Assembly: GCA_016219165.1 (NCBI GenBank)
Contig: JACRCB010000159.1
Location: 1 to 5,617, forward strand
Direction: 5' to 3'
Length of the DNA stretch: 5,617 nucleotides
From: Deltaproteobacteria bacterium
GTDB taxonomy: Bacteria; Desulfobacterota; GWC2-55-46; DRQE01
A model generated the notes under the pieces. That model worked only from the letters and a program-made list of their open reading frames with translations, ran no database searches and was not told the origin of the DNA. Of the stretch, positions 1-5,617 are shown one piece after another. Position numbers and translations under genes: made by a program. The number at the start of each line of letters is the position of its first letter. Positions within the stretch are counted from its first letter, which is position 1.

Positions 1-569
1 GAATACATGCCAATCCTTCTTATGTGCGCGCCTGTCTCGGTGTCCCTGAATCCGGAAGCCGTCACAAGACGCTGCGTTATCTCCTTGCTGACTTCCTCCA
101 CAAGTTTTAACGCCCCGGCCAGTTCCTGCGTCCTTTTCATCACCTCTTCCTCGAGTTGCCTTTTGTAGTTCTTTTCCATCTCCAAGAGTCTGTGATAATT
201 GATTGCCTTCTTTAAGATGTTCAGTAAATACGCCGGCTTAAAAGGCTTTACAATGAAATCATGGGCGCCTCTATGTATGGCGTCGATTGCCACATCCAGT
301 TCCGCGTAGGCCGTCATGAGTATTACCGGAAGGTCTTTGTTGAACTCGCGCACCTTTTCAAGGAGCTCGATGCCTGTAATCTTCGGCATCTTTATATCCG
401 TAAGCACAACGTCAAAGGAACTTTCCCTTGCCTTGATTACCGCCTCTTCCGGGTCGTTGCACGGCTCCACACGATAACCCCATTCCCTAAGGAGCGCCGC
501 GGTGCTGTCGAGGACAAAAACATTATCGTCTACAACGAGTATCCTTGCGTCCGGGTCTTCAGGACTCAT
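1..569 (-). CDS. Response regulator, receiver plus probable HD-GYP domain (partial, C-terminus beyond left edge)
   Basis: The visible 189 residues start at ATG 569-567, preceded by an AGGGGGG ribosome-binding stretch (573-579). Residues 8-125 form a CheY-like receiver: acidic pair D14/D15 in ILVVDDN, phospho-acceptor D58 in LTDIKMP, switch T86 in LMTAY and K108 in VKPF. Residues 126-165 are charged and heptad-like, probably a coiled-coil linker. The end reads FRDTETGAHIRRIGMY, which resembles the opening of HD-GYP domains, where the first metal-ligand histidine lies in TGxHxxR. This suggests an RpfG-like regulator that hydrolyses cyclic-di-GMP in the cytoplasm when phosphorylated. The HD and GYP signatures themselves lie outside the window, so activity cannot be judged. 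It follows the hybrid kinase by 41 bases on the same strand and is probably cotranscribed with it and phosphorylated by it. A plain HD output domain is the main alternative. Confidence 0.92.
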   Translation of the reverse strand, partial: MSPEDPDARILVVDDNVFVLDSTAALLREWGYRVEPCNDPEEAVIKARESSFDVVLTDIKMPKITGIELLEKVREFNKDLPVILMTAYAELDVAIDAIHRGAHDFIVKPFKPAYLLNILKKAINYHRLLEMEKNYKRQLEEEVMKRTQELAGALKLVEEVSKEITQRLVTASGFRDTETGAHIRRIGMY

Positions 570-572
570 ATA

Positions 573-579
573 CCCCCCT
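573..579 (-). promoter_or_regulatory. Ribosome-binding site of the response regulator gene
   Basis: AGGGGGG on the minus strand lies 3-4 bases before ATG 569. It falls in the 41-base gap after the kinase stop codon, so the regulator has its own initiation signal rather than depending on an overlapping start. The run of six G is unusual for a Shine-Dalgarno site, but its placement supports this start. Confidence 0.55.
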
Positions 580-610
580 GTGTCCTTTCTTGGAAACCTC
601 TGCCGCGGCC

Positions 611-3600
611 TTATCTGTCCAGTACTTCTCTAACCTTCCTCAAAAACTCCGCCGGCATGAAAGGCTTCGAGAGAAAATCCAACTTCTCCCCGATAAGGCC
701 CTGTCTATGGATAATCTCGCCGGAGTAGCCGCTTGTAAAAATGACCTTGACGCCTGGCATTATCTTTCTTAAATCGTCATAGGCGTCTTTCCCGCCTTTG
801 CGGGGCATTACGATATCGAAAACAAGAAGGTTTATCTTCCCACTGTTTTCATTGAACTTATCCACGGCATCTTCCCCGTCCACCGCCTCTATCACCTTAT
901 AGCCGTACTCTTCGAGCATTGTCTTTGTAAGTCTTCTCGCATCCGGGTCGTCCTCCGCCAGAAGTATGGTCTCCGTGCCGCCGCGCGGGAGAGCGGCTTC
1001 CTTAATTCCGGCTTCAAAAATCCCTGATTTATCTATCGGAATATATATCTTGAAACTCGTCCCCTTGCCGGGTTCGCTATAGACATTGATATAGCCCTCA
1101 TGCTGTTTGATTATCCCGTATACTATCGAAAGCCCGAGCCCCGTGCCTTTCCCGACCTCTTTTGTCGTAAAGAAAGGCTCGAATATCCTTTCCCTCGTGG
1201 CCTCATCCATTCCCGTGCCGGTGTCCATAACGGTGAGCAGGGCATACCTTCCGGGCTTTCCGTAAGGGTGAATTTCCATAAACTTGCTGTCCAGGGCCAC
1301 AACCTCCGTAGATATGTATAATGACCCTCCCTCGGGCATGGAGTCCCTCGCGTTTGTAGCGAGGTTTACAATGACCTGCTCCATCTGGCCTCTGTCCGCC
1401 ATTATTGTAATCTCCTCCCCTGAGAGTTTCACCTTAAGGCCGATATTTTCTCCGATGAGCCTTAATAAGAGTTTTTCAACACCTTTTATAATGTCATCCA
1501 AAGACACGGGCTTTATATCTACCGCCTGTTTTCTGCCGAATGCGAGCAGACCTTTGATGAGATTAACCGCCATTTCCGAGGTGCTGAATATCTGCCGGAT
1601 GTAAGGGAGCAGCGGGGAATTCTTATCCAGCCTCATCTCCATGATTGCCGCGGAACTGATTATGGCTGTAAGGAGGTTATTGAAGTCATGGGCAATCCCG
1701 CCGGTTAATTGCCCTATGGCCTCCATCTTCTGCATCTGCCTTATCTGCGCCTCGAGTTTCGCCTTCTCCTCCTCGGCGCGCTTGTGCCGGATTACCGAGC
1801 CGAGTTGGGCGGCAACCCCGGAGATGATGTTTACCTGCCGCTCATCTTCTTCACCCGGTTCGAACATGTAAAATACCATGACGGCGAGCACTTCATCGTC
1901 CGCGACTATGGGAATCGCCGCCCCGGCTCCAAAACCGGCTTCCTTCGCGGCCTCGGCGCGAAGATATGCATGCCCGTCAACGCTTACGTCCTTAAGCCAC
2001 TCCGCCTTTTTTGACAGCCATACCCTGCCCGGCAGGCCCGCGCCCGGGGGGAATGTGAACTGCATACTTATTTTGTGGAATGCATCCATAGCGTCTTTCC
2101 TTATAATCCCGGCTTCACTGCAATGGCAATCCTCGCTGTGTTCAAGGACTTTCCCGTCGGAACGCGGAACCCATGCTTCGCCGTAAACCCAGTCTGAGAT
2201 TTCGCATATCTTCTCAAGCGTCGTCTCCATGGCCGAGTGCATATCCGGGGCCTCTGCAACCGAGAGCGCGATTGTATTGAGGAGACGCACCTCTTTCTCC
2301 GCCTGCTCGCGCTTTTTCTCCTGCTCGATGAACTCAACGGCATAAGAGATGTCGCCGGCCATCCGTAAGAGGAGTTCGACGTTTTCGTCGTTGAACCAAT
2401 CCAGTTTGCTCGAGCAGAAGTTTAAAGCCCCGATGACGTGTCCCCGCACGCGCAGCGGGAAAGCGCCGTAAGAGCGGCATCCGTATTTTACCGCCAGGTC
2501 GCGCCACTGCCCCATGCGGGGGTCGTTTTCAATGTCATTGCAGATGTCGTATCTGCCCTCCCTTATGGCGATGCCGGCCGGGCCCGCATCCTGCGCAATA
2601 TCTTCCGCGCCGTGGAGGTTGGCGAAGTATTCCGCCCTGACGCCATGATGGGCAAGGTGTTTAACGGATGTGGTGCCGGGGACGACAATCCCCACCCATG
2701 CGGCGCTGAATAACCCCTCCCCTACGGAGATGCGGCATGTCTCCTCATAAAGTCTCCCGGCCTCCCGGACGTGGACAATCGTCTCGTTTATTTCAACAAG
2801 GACCGTATAGAACCTGTTAAGGACGGTTATCCTCTCCTCCCTCTCCTTAAGGGACTGAAAAGACCCTTGAAGTTTTACGGCCATGTCGTTGAAGGCGGTT
2901 CCTATCTGCGAAATTTCGTCACCCCCCGCTTCCGTCTCGACCCGTTCGTCCAGATTGCCGGCGGCTATCCTGCGGGCCGCATCGGCAACCTTCAACACCG
3001 CCCTCGCGATTGTTCCGGAAATGACGATACTAAGCGTTATGACCACGATTATTCCGCCTGCAATAAACGGGAACACCACGAGCGCAAGCCTGTCCACCGG
3101 GGCGAAGACCTCTTTTTCGGGAAGGGAGACGATTATCGCCCAGCCCGGTTCTCTTATATACGCCGACGCCCCGACCCTTTTGTCGCCCGCCATGCCGGTA
3201 TATTCCATTGCAATCTCTTTGCCGGCGGAGAGGGTATCCTTGACGATATCAACGTCGGCGCGGACGTTGAAAAGTTCGGGTGCGCTGGAAAAAATGACCG
3301 TCTTATCACTGTCAACAACATACATCTTCCTCTGTCCATCGACAGCGCCTCCGGCGGTAGATTTCGCTCTCCTGCCGGTCAGTATGCCGTCTATCGCGGT
3401 TGCCTTGAAACTGACGGCGATTACGCCGAGGAATGCATTTTTTTGCCCGCCGGCGACCGGCGCGGAGACGGTGAAATGCCGCTCTCCGAAAAGGCTGTCT
3501 ATGGTTGAGACAGATACCCTTTCCTTCCCGTCAATGAAATAACCGGGCTCGACCAAACCTTTCCTCAGACGCTCCGGGTCCGTAGAGGCGACGAACCTCC

Positions 3601-3793
3601 CCTCTTTATCAAAGACGAAGATATCGAGGATATCCCTGTCGACAGGCGCTTTTTCTTTTTTTAGATAACGGTTGAGGGCGGCCGCGGGGGCTGTCTGTTT
3701 TGGCTGCCGGTTTATCTTTTCGAGGCTTGAGACAATAAATTCAGCGGAGCCGAAATCAATGACCCTCGCCTCCTTTTCATCGAGGAGCGCCAT
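611..3793 (-). CDS. Hybrid sensor histidine kinase (Cache-HAMP-GAF-GAF-HisKA-HATPase-REC), 5' end cut off by an in-frame stop
   Basis: The open part encodes 1060 residues. Residues 1-235 resemble a periplasmic double-Cache sensor (IFVFDKEGRFVAST, then YFIDGKERVSVST). About 236-260 is a hydrophobic helix, 260-311 a HAMP domain, and about 328-490 and 507-670 two GAF domains, followed by a short coiled coil. The kinase core has phospho-acceptor H702 in GGIAHDFNNLL, the N box at 810-819, the G1 box with D857 and the G2 box GKGTGLGLS at 881-889. A C-terminal receiver follows, with E947/D948/D949, phospho-acceptor D993, T1020 and K1043. All catalytic residues are intact. The frame continues upstream to ATG 3958 but is interrupted by TAA at 3836-3838. 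ATG 3793 is only the first methionine after that stop, with a poor ribosome-binding site and no first membrane helix. A full-length protein would have about 1115 residues. The stop may be a real mutation or a sequence error. The receiver suggests a phosphorelay, with the downstream receiver/HD-GYP-type protein the obvious partner. The ligand is unknown. Confidence 0.93.
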   Translation of the reverse strand: MALLDEKEARVIDFGSAEFIVSSLEKINRQPKQTAPAAALNRYLKKEKAPVDRDILDIFVFDKEGRFVASTDPERLRKGLVEPGYFIDGKERVSVSTIDSLFGERHFTVSAPVAGGQKNAFLGVIAVSFKATAIDGILTGRRAKSTAGGAVDGQRKMYVVDSDKTVIFSSAPELFNVRADVDIVKDTLSAGKEIAMEYTGMAGDKRVGASAYIREPGWAIIVSLPEKEVFAPVDRLALVVFPFIAGGIIVVITLSIVISGTIARAVLKVADAARRIAAGNLDERVETEAGGDEISQIGTAFNDMAVKLQGSFQSLKEREERITVLNRFYTVLVEINETIVHVREAGRLYEETCRISVGEGLFSAAWVGIVVPGTTSVKHLAHHGVRAEYFANLHGAEDIAQDAGPAGIAIREGRYDICNDIENDPRMGQWRDLAVKYGCRSYGAFPLRVRGHVIGALNFCSSKLDWFNDENVELLLRMAGDISYAVEFIEQEKKREQAEKEVRLLNTIALSVAEAPDMHSAMETTLEKICEISDWVYGEAWVPRSDGKVLEHSEDCHCSEAGIIRKDAMDAFHKISMQFTFPPGAGLPGRVWLSKKAEWLKDVSVDGHAYLRAEAAKEAGFGAGAAIPIVADDEVLAVMVFYMFEPGEEDERQVNIISGVAAQLGSVIRHKRAEEEKAKLEAQIRQMQKMEAIGQLTGGIAHDFNNLLTAIISSAAIMEMRLDKNSPLLPYIRQIFSTSEMAVNLIKGLLAFGRKQAVDIKPVSLDDIIKGVEKLLLRLIGENIGLKVKLSGEEITIMADRGQMEQVIVNLATNARDSMPEGGSLYISTEVVALDSKFMEIHPYGKPGRYALLTVMDTGTGMDEATRERIFEPFFTTKEVGKGTGLGLSIVYGIIKQHEGYINVYSEPGKGTSFKIYIPIDKSGIFEAGIKEAALPRGGTETILLAEDDPDARRLTKTMLEEYGYKVIEAVDGEDAVDKFNENSGKINLLVFDIVMPRKGGKDAYDDLRKIMPGVKVIFTSGYSGEIIHRQGLIGEKLDFLSKPFMPAEFLRKVREVLDR

Positions 3794-3835
3794 GACCTGC
3801 GCGTCTATGCCGTAAACGATTGTCCTGAGGGTAAT

Positions 3836-3958
3836 TTAGGACTCTTCCCTTACGACCTGTCTTCCTTCATAATAGACGACAAGGCTTATAATCCCCAGAG
3901 GGATGATTACAAGGGCCACTACCCATAAAAGGATCCTTTTTCCGAGCCGGCTGAACAT
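3836..3958 (-). pseudogene. Separated N-terminal fragment of the hybrid kinase: signal anchor and first transmembrane helix
   Basis: From ATG 3958 the frame gives 40 residues and then TAA (3838-3836). It starts MFSRLGKR, a short basic stretch, followed by about 22 hydrophobic residues (9-30) and a charged tail ending VVREES. This is the usual start of a Cache-type sensor kinase: a cytoplasmic basic tip, TM1, then the periplasmic domain. The frame is exactly that of the 1060-residue kinase: 40 codons, the stop, 14 open codons and then ATG 3793. The 14 codons between the stop and that ATG also read like normal Cache sequence (ITLRTIVYGIDAQV). An AAGGTGG ribosome-binding site at 3962-3968 makes ATG 3958 the likely original start. 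One substitution (for example TTA, CAA, GAA or AAA to TAA) would explain the break, with no frameshift needed. Confidence 0.85.
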
Positions 3959-3961
3959 ATT

Positions 3962-3968
3962 CCACCTT
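3962..3968 (-). promoter_or_regulatory. Ribosome-binding site of the full-length kinase frame
   Basis: AAGGTGG on the minus strand lies 3-4 bases before ATG 3958. Nothing comparable precedes ATG 3793, where the upstream bases are GCGCAGGTC and the only AGG is two bases from the ATG. The contrast decides the original start in favour of 3958. Confidence 0.6.
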
Positions 3969-4007
3969 GCCGCCTTTTAAGACATATTTCTCTCGAAGCA
4001 ACATTTG

Positions 4008-4043
4008 AAAAAACGCCGCAGGCAGTCCCAGGAAGTCGCAGCG
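4008..4043 (-). terminator. Possible Rho-independent terminator after the flavodiiron gene
   Basis: Read on the minus strand, CGCTGC (4043-4038) can pair with GCGGCG (4019-4014) in six pairs including one U-G. The loop is 18 bases and six T residues (4013-4008) follow directly. It sits about 40 bases after the flavodiiron stop and about 50 before the kinase start, as expected for the end of a transcript. The long loop weakens the call. A competing small hairpin, GTCG-CAG-CGAC (4035-4045), overlaps the upstream arm. Confidence 0.4.
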
Positions 4044-4083
4044 ACAATTCCACCCCTAACGGGCGGTATGACGGCGGACGACC

Positions 4084-5268
4084 TCACGCAATGCCCGCCT
4101 CCCTGTGTTTGCCCGCAATCGAGGAGGCAAGGTTTTCAAGCGCCCTCATGTCCTCCTCTTTAGGCCGGCCCTTTATGACGACCGGCTCGAGCATCTCGAC
4201 TTTAAGGTTGGGCATGACCCCGCGTATATCCTCCACCATCCTCCCTCCCCATCCGTAAGAACCGACAATCGAGGCGAACTTGAGTTTCGGCCTCATGGCG
4301 TTCATAAAAAAGGCGGCGGACACGGCCAGGGGATGGGCGCTTGTAAGGACCGTGGGGGAGCCTATGACGATGGTCGCCGCATCGACGAGCGCCATGGCGA
4401 GTTTCCCCGTGTCCGCCGCCGTAAGGTTGAACCTCTCGACCCTTATGCCGTTCTTCGCGAGGGCCTCGGAGAGGCAATCGACCATCAACTGCGTCGAGCC
4501 GTGCATCGTTACATAGGGAAGCACCACCGTATTTGCGAGCGCATCCGAGACCCATTCCCCGTGGGATTTAAGGATGCATCCCGGCTCATTGTGGACCGGC
4601 CCGTGGCTCGGCGCTATCATGTCTATGGCGAGGCCCTTTATCTTCTCCGCATGTTTTCTTATCGTCGTCCTAAACGGCATCATCACCTCCGCATAGTACC
4701 TCTTCGCGGCCTCGCAGACCCTCGAGTAATCTTTCTCATACAAACCCGATGTTGCGAGATGAGAGCCGAAGAGGTCGCAGGTAAAAAGAATCCTGTCCTC
4801 ACTGAGATACGTTAACATCGTCTCCGGCCAGTGAACCCACGGGGCGTGGATGAACTCGAGGGTCTTACCCCCGATGGATAAGGTCTCCCTGTCGTTTACC
4901 GTAACAATCCTTTCTTCGGGTATGTGCAGGTGGTCCATGAGCAGCCCCTTGCCCTTGGGCGAGGTTACGACCTTTGCATCGGTGTATTTAGCAAGCACCT
5001 GTGGGATAGTCCCCGAGTGGTCCTGCTCGGCGTGGTGGGATACGATGTAATCAATATTCTCAACGCCCTCGAGCCGTGACATGAGGATGTCCGATTTGGA
5101 CGGGTCAACGGTGTCCAGAAGGACGGTCTTTTCTTTCCCATAGACAAGATACGCATTGTAACTTGTCCCGTCCGGGATTGGGATGAGGGAATCGAAAAGC
5201 CTCCTGTCCCAGTCAACGGCCCCTACCCAGAAGATGTCGTCTTTTATTTTTATCTTTTCCATCTTCAT
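4084..5268 (-). CDS. fprA: Class A flavodiiron protein (A-type flavoprotein, O2/NO reductase)
   Basis: The 394-residue length is typical of a free-standing flavodiiron protein. Residues 1-245 form a metallo-beta-lactamase-like domain with a complete diiron ligand set: H79, E81 and D83 in HHAEQDHSG, H146 in APWVHWPETM, D165 in TCDLFGSH and H222 in APSHGPV. Residues 249-390 form a flavodoxin-like FMN domain with phosphate loop TMHGST (254-259), GSPT (303-306) and GSYGWGG (336-342). The family reduces O2 to water and/or NO to N2O in the cytoplasm, receiving electrons from rubredoxin or another donor. No rubredoxin or flavin-reductase domain is fused, and no redox partner is encoded in the window. 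The start is ATG 5268, placed five bases after AGGAG. The frame stays open further upstream to a TTG at 5310, but that would overlap the likely promoter and lacks a suitable ribosome-binding site. As I recall, ligand numbering up to D165 matches Desulfovibrio gigas rubredoxin:oxygen oxidoreductase, which also supports this start. O2 versus NO preference cannot be read from sequence. Confidence 0.96.
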   Translation of the reverse strand: MKMEKIKIKDDIFWVGAVDWDRRLFDSLIPIPDGTSYNAYLVYGKEKTVLLDTVDPSKSDILMSRLEGVENIDYIVSHHAEQDHSGTIPQVLAKYTDAKVVTSPKGKGLLMDHLHIPEERIVTVNDRETLSIGGKTLEFIHAPWVHWPETMLTYLSEDRILFTCDLFGSHLATSGLYEKDYSRVCEAAKRYYAEVMMPFRTTIRKHAEKIKGLAIDMIAPSHGPVHNEPGCILKSHGEWVSDALANTVVLPYVTMHGSTQLMVDCLSEALAKNGIRVERFNLTAADTGKLAMALVDAATIVIGSPTVLTSAHPLAVSAAFFMNAMRPKLKFASIVGSYGWGGRMVEDIRGVMPNLKVEMLEPVVIKGRPKEEDMRALENLASSIAGKHREAGIA

Positions 5269-5273
5269 ATCTT

Positions 5274-5289
5274 CTCCTCTCTTACCTCC
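5274..5289 (-). promoter_or_regulatory. Ribosome-binding region of the flavodiiron gene, two Shine-Dalgarno-like boxes
   Basis: AGGAG (5278-5274) ends five bases before ATG 5268 and is the probable functional site. A second strong match, GGAGG (5289-5285), lies 16 bases before the ATG, too far to initiate there directly; it might act as a standby site. A second ATG at 5262 is less well placed. Confidence 0.7.
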
Positions 5290-5309
5290 GTCGTAAAAGT
5301 CTATTATCA

Positions 5310-5318
5310 ATCATATCA
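5310..5318 (-). promoter_or_regulatory. Extended -10 promoter candidate for the flavodiiron gene
   Basis: The minus strand reads TGATATGAT, that is TG-n-TATGAT, an extended -10 with one mismatch to TATAAT. The predicted transcript start is near 5303, giving a leader of about 35 bases that carries the ribosome-binding sites. No good -35 hexamer is present 16-18 bases upstream (best TTTTAA, 3 of 6), which fits an extended -10 or activator-dependent promoter. An inverted repeat lies immediately upstream. This is inference from motif and position only. Confidence 0.4.
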
Positions 5319-5338
5319 CAATTTCCGGGATTTAAAAG

Positions 5339-5367
5339 TTTTTGCATGGGTAATATCCCTGCAAAAA
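5339..5367. repeat. Near-perfect inverted repeat upstream of the flavodiiron promoter (operator or hairpin)
   Basis: On the plus strand TTTTTGCA (5339-5346) and TGCAAAAA (5360-5367) are exact complements. GGG (5348-5350) and CCC (5357-5359) extend the stem inward past a single unpaired T at 5347, leaving loop TAATAT. The centre at about 5353 is roughly 50 bases upstream of the predicted transcript start, a position typical for an activator site. I do not recognise the sequence as a known FNR, CRP, NsrR or NorR operator. The A and T runs at the ends would also allow a terminator for a transcript arriving from the right. Confidence 0.6.
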
Positions 5368-5379
5368 CAGGGGTATTAC
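5350..5379. repeat. Second inverted repeat overlapping the first
   Basis: GTAATATCCC (5350-5359) and GGGGTATTAC (5370-5379) are complementary at nine of ten positions; the tenth would be a U-G pair in plus-strand RNA and a C-A mismatch in minus-strand RNA. The ten-base loop TGCAAAAACA contains the right arm of the neighbouring repeat. The two repeats share 5350-5367 and cannot both form hairpins at once. Confidence 0.55.
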
Positions 5380-5423
5380 GGGGTTTTATCCGCCTTTTTA
5401 AGCCCCAACGAATCCCGCCCTGA

Positions 5424-5466
5424 GCCTGTCTGCGTGCCACGCCTGTCTGCCGTAGCACAGGCAGGC
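5424..5466. repeat. Extragenic palindromic repeat cluster (GCCTGTCTGC type)
   Basis: GCCTGTCTGC occurs twice in direct orientation (5424-5433 and 5441-5450), separated by seven bases. A nearly complementary CAGGCAGGC follows at 5458-5466 and can pair with 5441-5449 in nine pairs including one U-G. Between the direct copies GCGTG-C-CACGC (5432-5442) is itself a perfect small palindrome. The arrangement looks like one larger palindrome that has been partly duplicated, as in REP-type intergenic elements. No transposase is present. Whether the unit recurs in the genome cannot be seen from this window. Confidence 0.55.
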
Positions 5467-5534
5467 CCGCAGCGAGCGGAGTGCAGCCGGATTAGAATGG
5501 CAGGGGGGGGAAGAAGTTTGCGGGAACCCTCGCC

Positions 5535-5552
5535 GCCGTTACCGGGAACGGC
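5535..5552. repeat. Short perfect hairpin after the right-edge gene
   Basis: GCCGTT (5535-5540) and AACGGC (5547-5552) are perfect complements around a six-base loop, ACCGGG on the plus strand. It starts about 15 bases after the stop codon of the gene entering from the right. No T run follows in the minus-strand direction, so it is not a standard Rho-independent terminator; it could be an mRNA 3'-end structure. Confidence 0.35.
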
Positions 5553-5566
5553 TGAGGAAAAACCCC

Positions 5567-5617
5567 TCATGGGATAAACTTCTCCACCGCCACAAGCCAC
5601 TTCCAGAGGGTATCCTC
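5567..5617 (-). CDS. C-terminal end of an unidentified protein (partial, enters from right edge)
   Basis: The minus strand from the right edge gives 17 in-phase codons, EDTLWKWLVAVEKFIP and then TGA (5569-5567). The peptide is well composed, with aliphatic, aromatic and charged residues and no rare-codon pattern, and it ends where the sequence changes to repeat-rich noncoding DNA. That makes it more likely to be a real gene end than chance. Sixteen residues are too few to name a family. It would be transcribed toward the flavodiiron gene, but about 300 bases of repeat-containing spacer separate them, so a shared transcript is doubtful. Confidence 0.4.
   Translation of the reverse strand, partial: EDTLWKWLVAVEKFIP

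Noticed and set aside
261..728. Plus-strand open frame opposite the response regulator and the end of the kinase
   Set aside because: It crosses the boundary between two well-supported minus-strand genes and its translation is Cys/Arg/Pro-rich without a domain; a shadow frame.
2771..3508. Long plus-strand open frame (245 codons) opposite the kinase
   Set aside because: It lies wholly antisense to conserved Cache, HAMP and TM2 coding sequence, its translation has no recognisable domain, and several other frames are also open here, as expected from the codon bias of the real gene.
4105..4815. Plus-strand open frame (236 codons) opposite the flavodiiron gene
   Set aside because: Antisense to metal-ligand and FMN-loop codons that are conserved in the family; the Arg/His-rich product looks like a reverse-complement shadow.
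5282..5314. Ten-codon upstream open frame (MIDNRLLRRR) ending within GGAGGTAAG before the flavodiiron gene
   Set aside because: Its ATG overlaps the predicted -10 element, so it would not be on the transcript from that promoter, and it lacks a ribosome-binding site.
5422..5440. TGGCACG on the minus strand, resembling a sigma-54 -24 element
   Set aside because: It lies inside the repeat cluster and the expected TTGC -12 element at the required spacing is absent (CAGG is present instead).
5503..5510. Run of eight G, possible slippage tract
   Set aside because: It is in noncoding spacer with no gene start or frame that length variation would switch; probably only a sequencing-sensitive homopolymer.
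5376..5600. Minus-strand 74-codon open frame in the right-hand spacer
   Set aside because: It runs through the palindromic repeats and overlaps the better right-edge C-terminus in another phase; its composition (Gly, Arg, Pro, Cys) is that of noncoding GC-rich DNA.
1..5617. CRISPR array, tRNA, rRNA, insertion sequence or defence cluster
   Set aside because: No regularly spaced repeats, tRNA-like cloverleaf, rRNA-like stretch, transposase or nuclease motif was seen; nearly all of the window is taken up by three signalling or redox genes.

Overview
All recognisable genes in this window lie on the minus strand, so the window reads right to left. The organism is probably a Gram-negative, anaerobic or microaerophilic bacterium of the deltaproteobacterial or Nitrospirota kind. 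That rests on three points: a free-standing flavodiiron protein, a large Cache/HAMP/GAF/GAF hybrid histidine kinase, and a receiver protein running into what looks like an HD-GYP domain. No marker gene allows a firmer placement, so taxonomy is inference only.

Layout from right to left. (1) 5567-5617: the last 16 codons and stop of a gene that enters from the right edge; its family cannot be recognised. (2) 5311-5566: a gene-poor spacer of about 250 bases with a small perfect hairpin, a cluster of GCCTGTCTGC-type extragenic palindromes and, next to the following gene, two overlapping inverted repeats just upstream of an extended -10 promoter candidate. (3) 4084-5268: a complete class A flavodiiron protein (oxygen and/or nitric oxide reductase) with all diiron ligands. 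(4) 3959-4083: a spacer with a moderate terminator-like hairpin. (5) 611-3958: a large membrane-bound hybrid sensor kinase whose reading frame is broken by one in-frame TAA at 3836-3838. The stop separates the first transmembrane helix from the rest of the protein; the longest open part begins at 3793. (6) 1-569: the N-terminal 189 residues of a response regulator with a receiver domain, a coiled-coil linker and the first motif of a likely HD-GYP cyclic-di-GMP phosphodiesterase domain, cut by the left edge.

The kinase and regulator are 41 bases apart on one strand and probably form a two-component pair feeding an extracytoplasmic signal, and perhaps cytoplasmic GAF ligands, into cyclic-di-GMP turnover. 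The flavodiiron gene is likely a separate transcription unit for O2/NO detoxification. I see no clearly new multi-gene system. The points most worth a second look are the in-frame stop that removes the kinase's membrane anchor and the nested inverted repeats in front of the flavodiiron gene.
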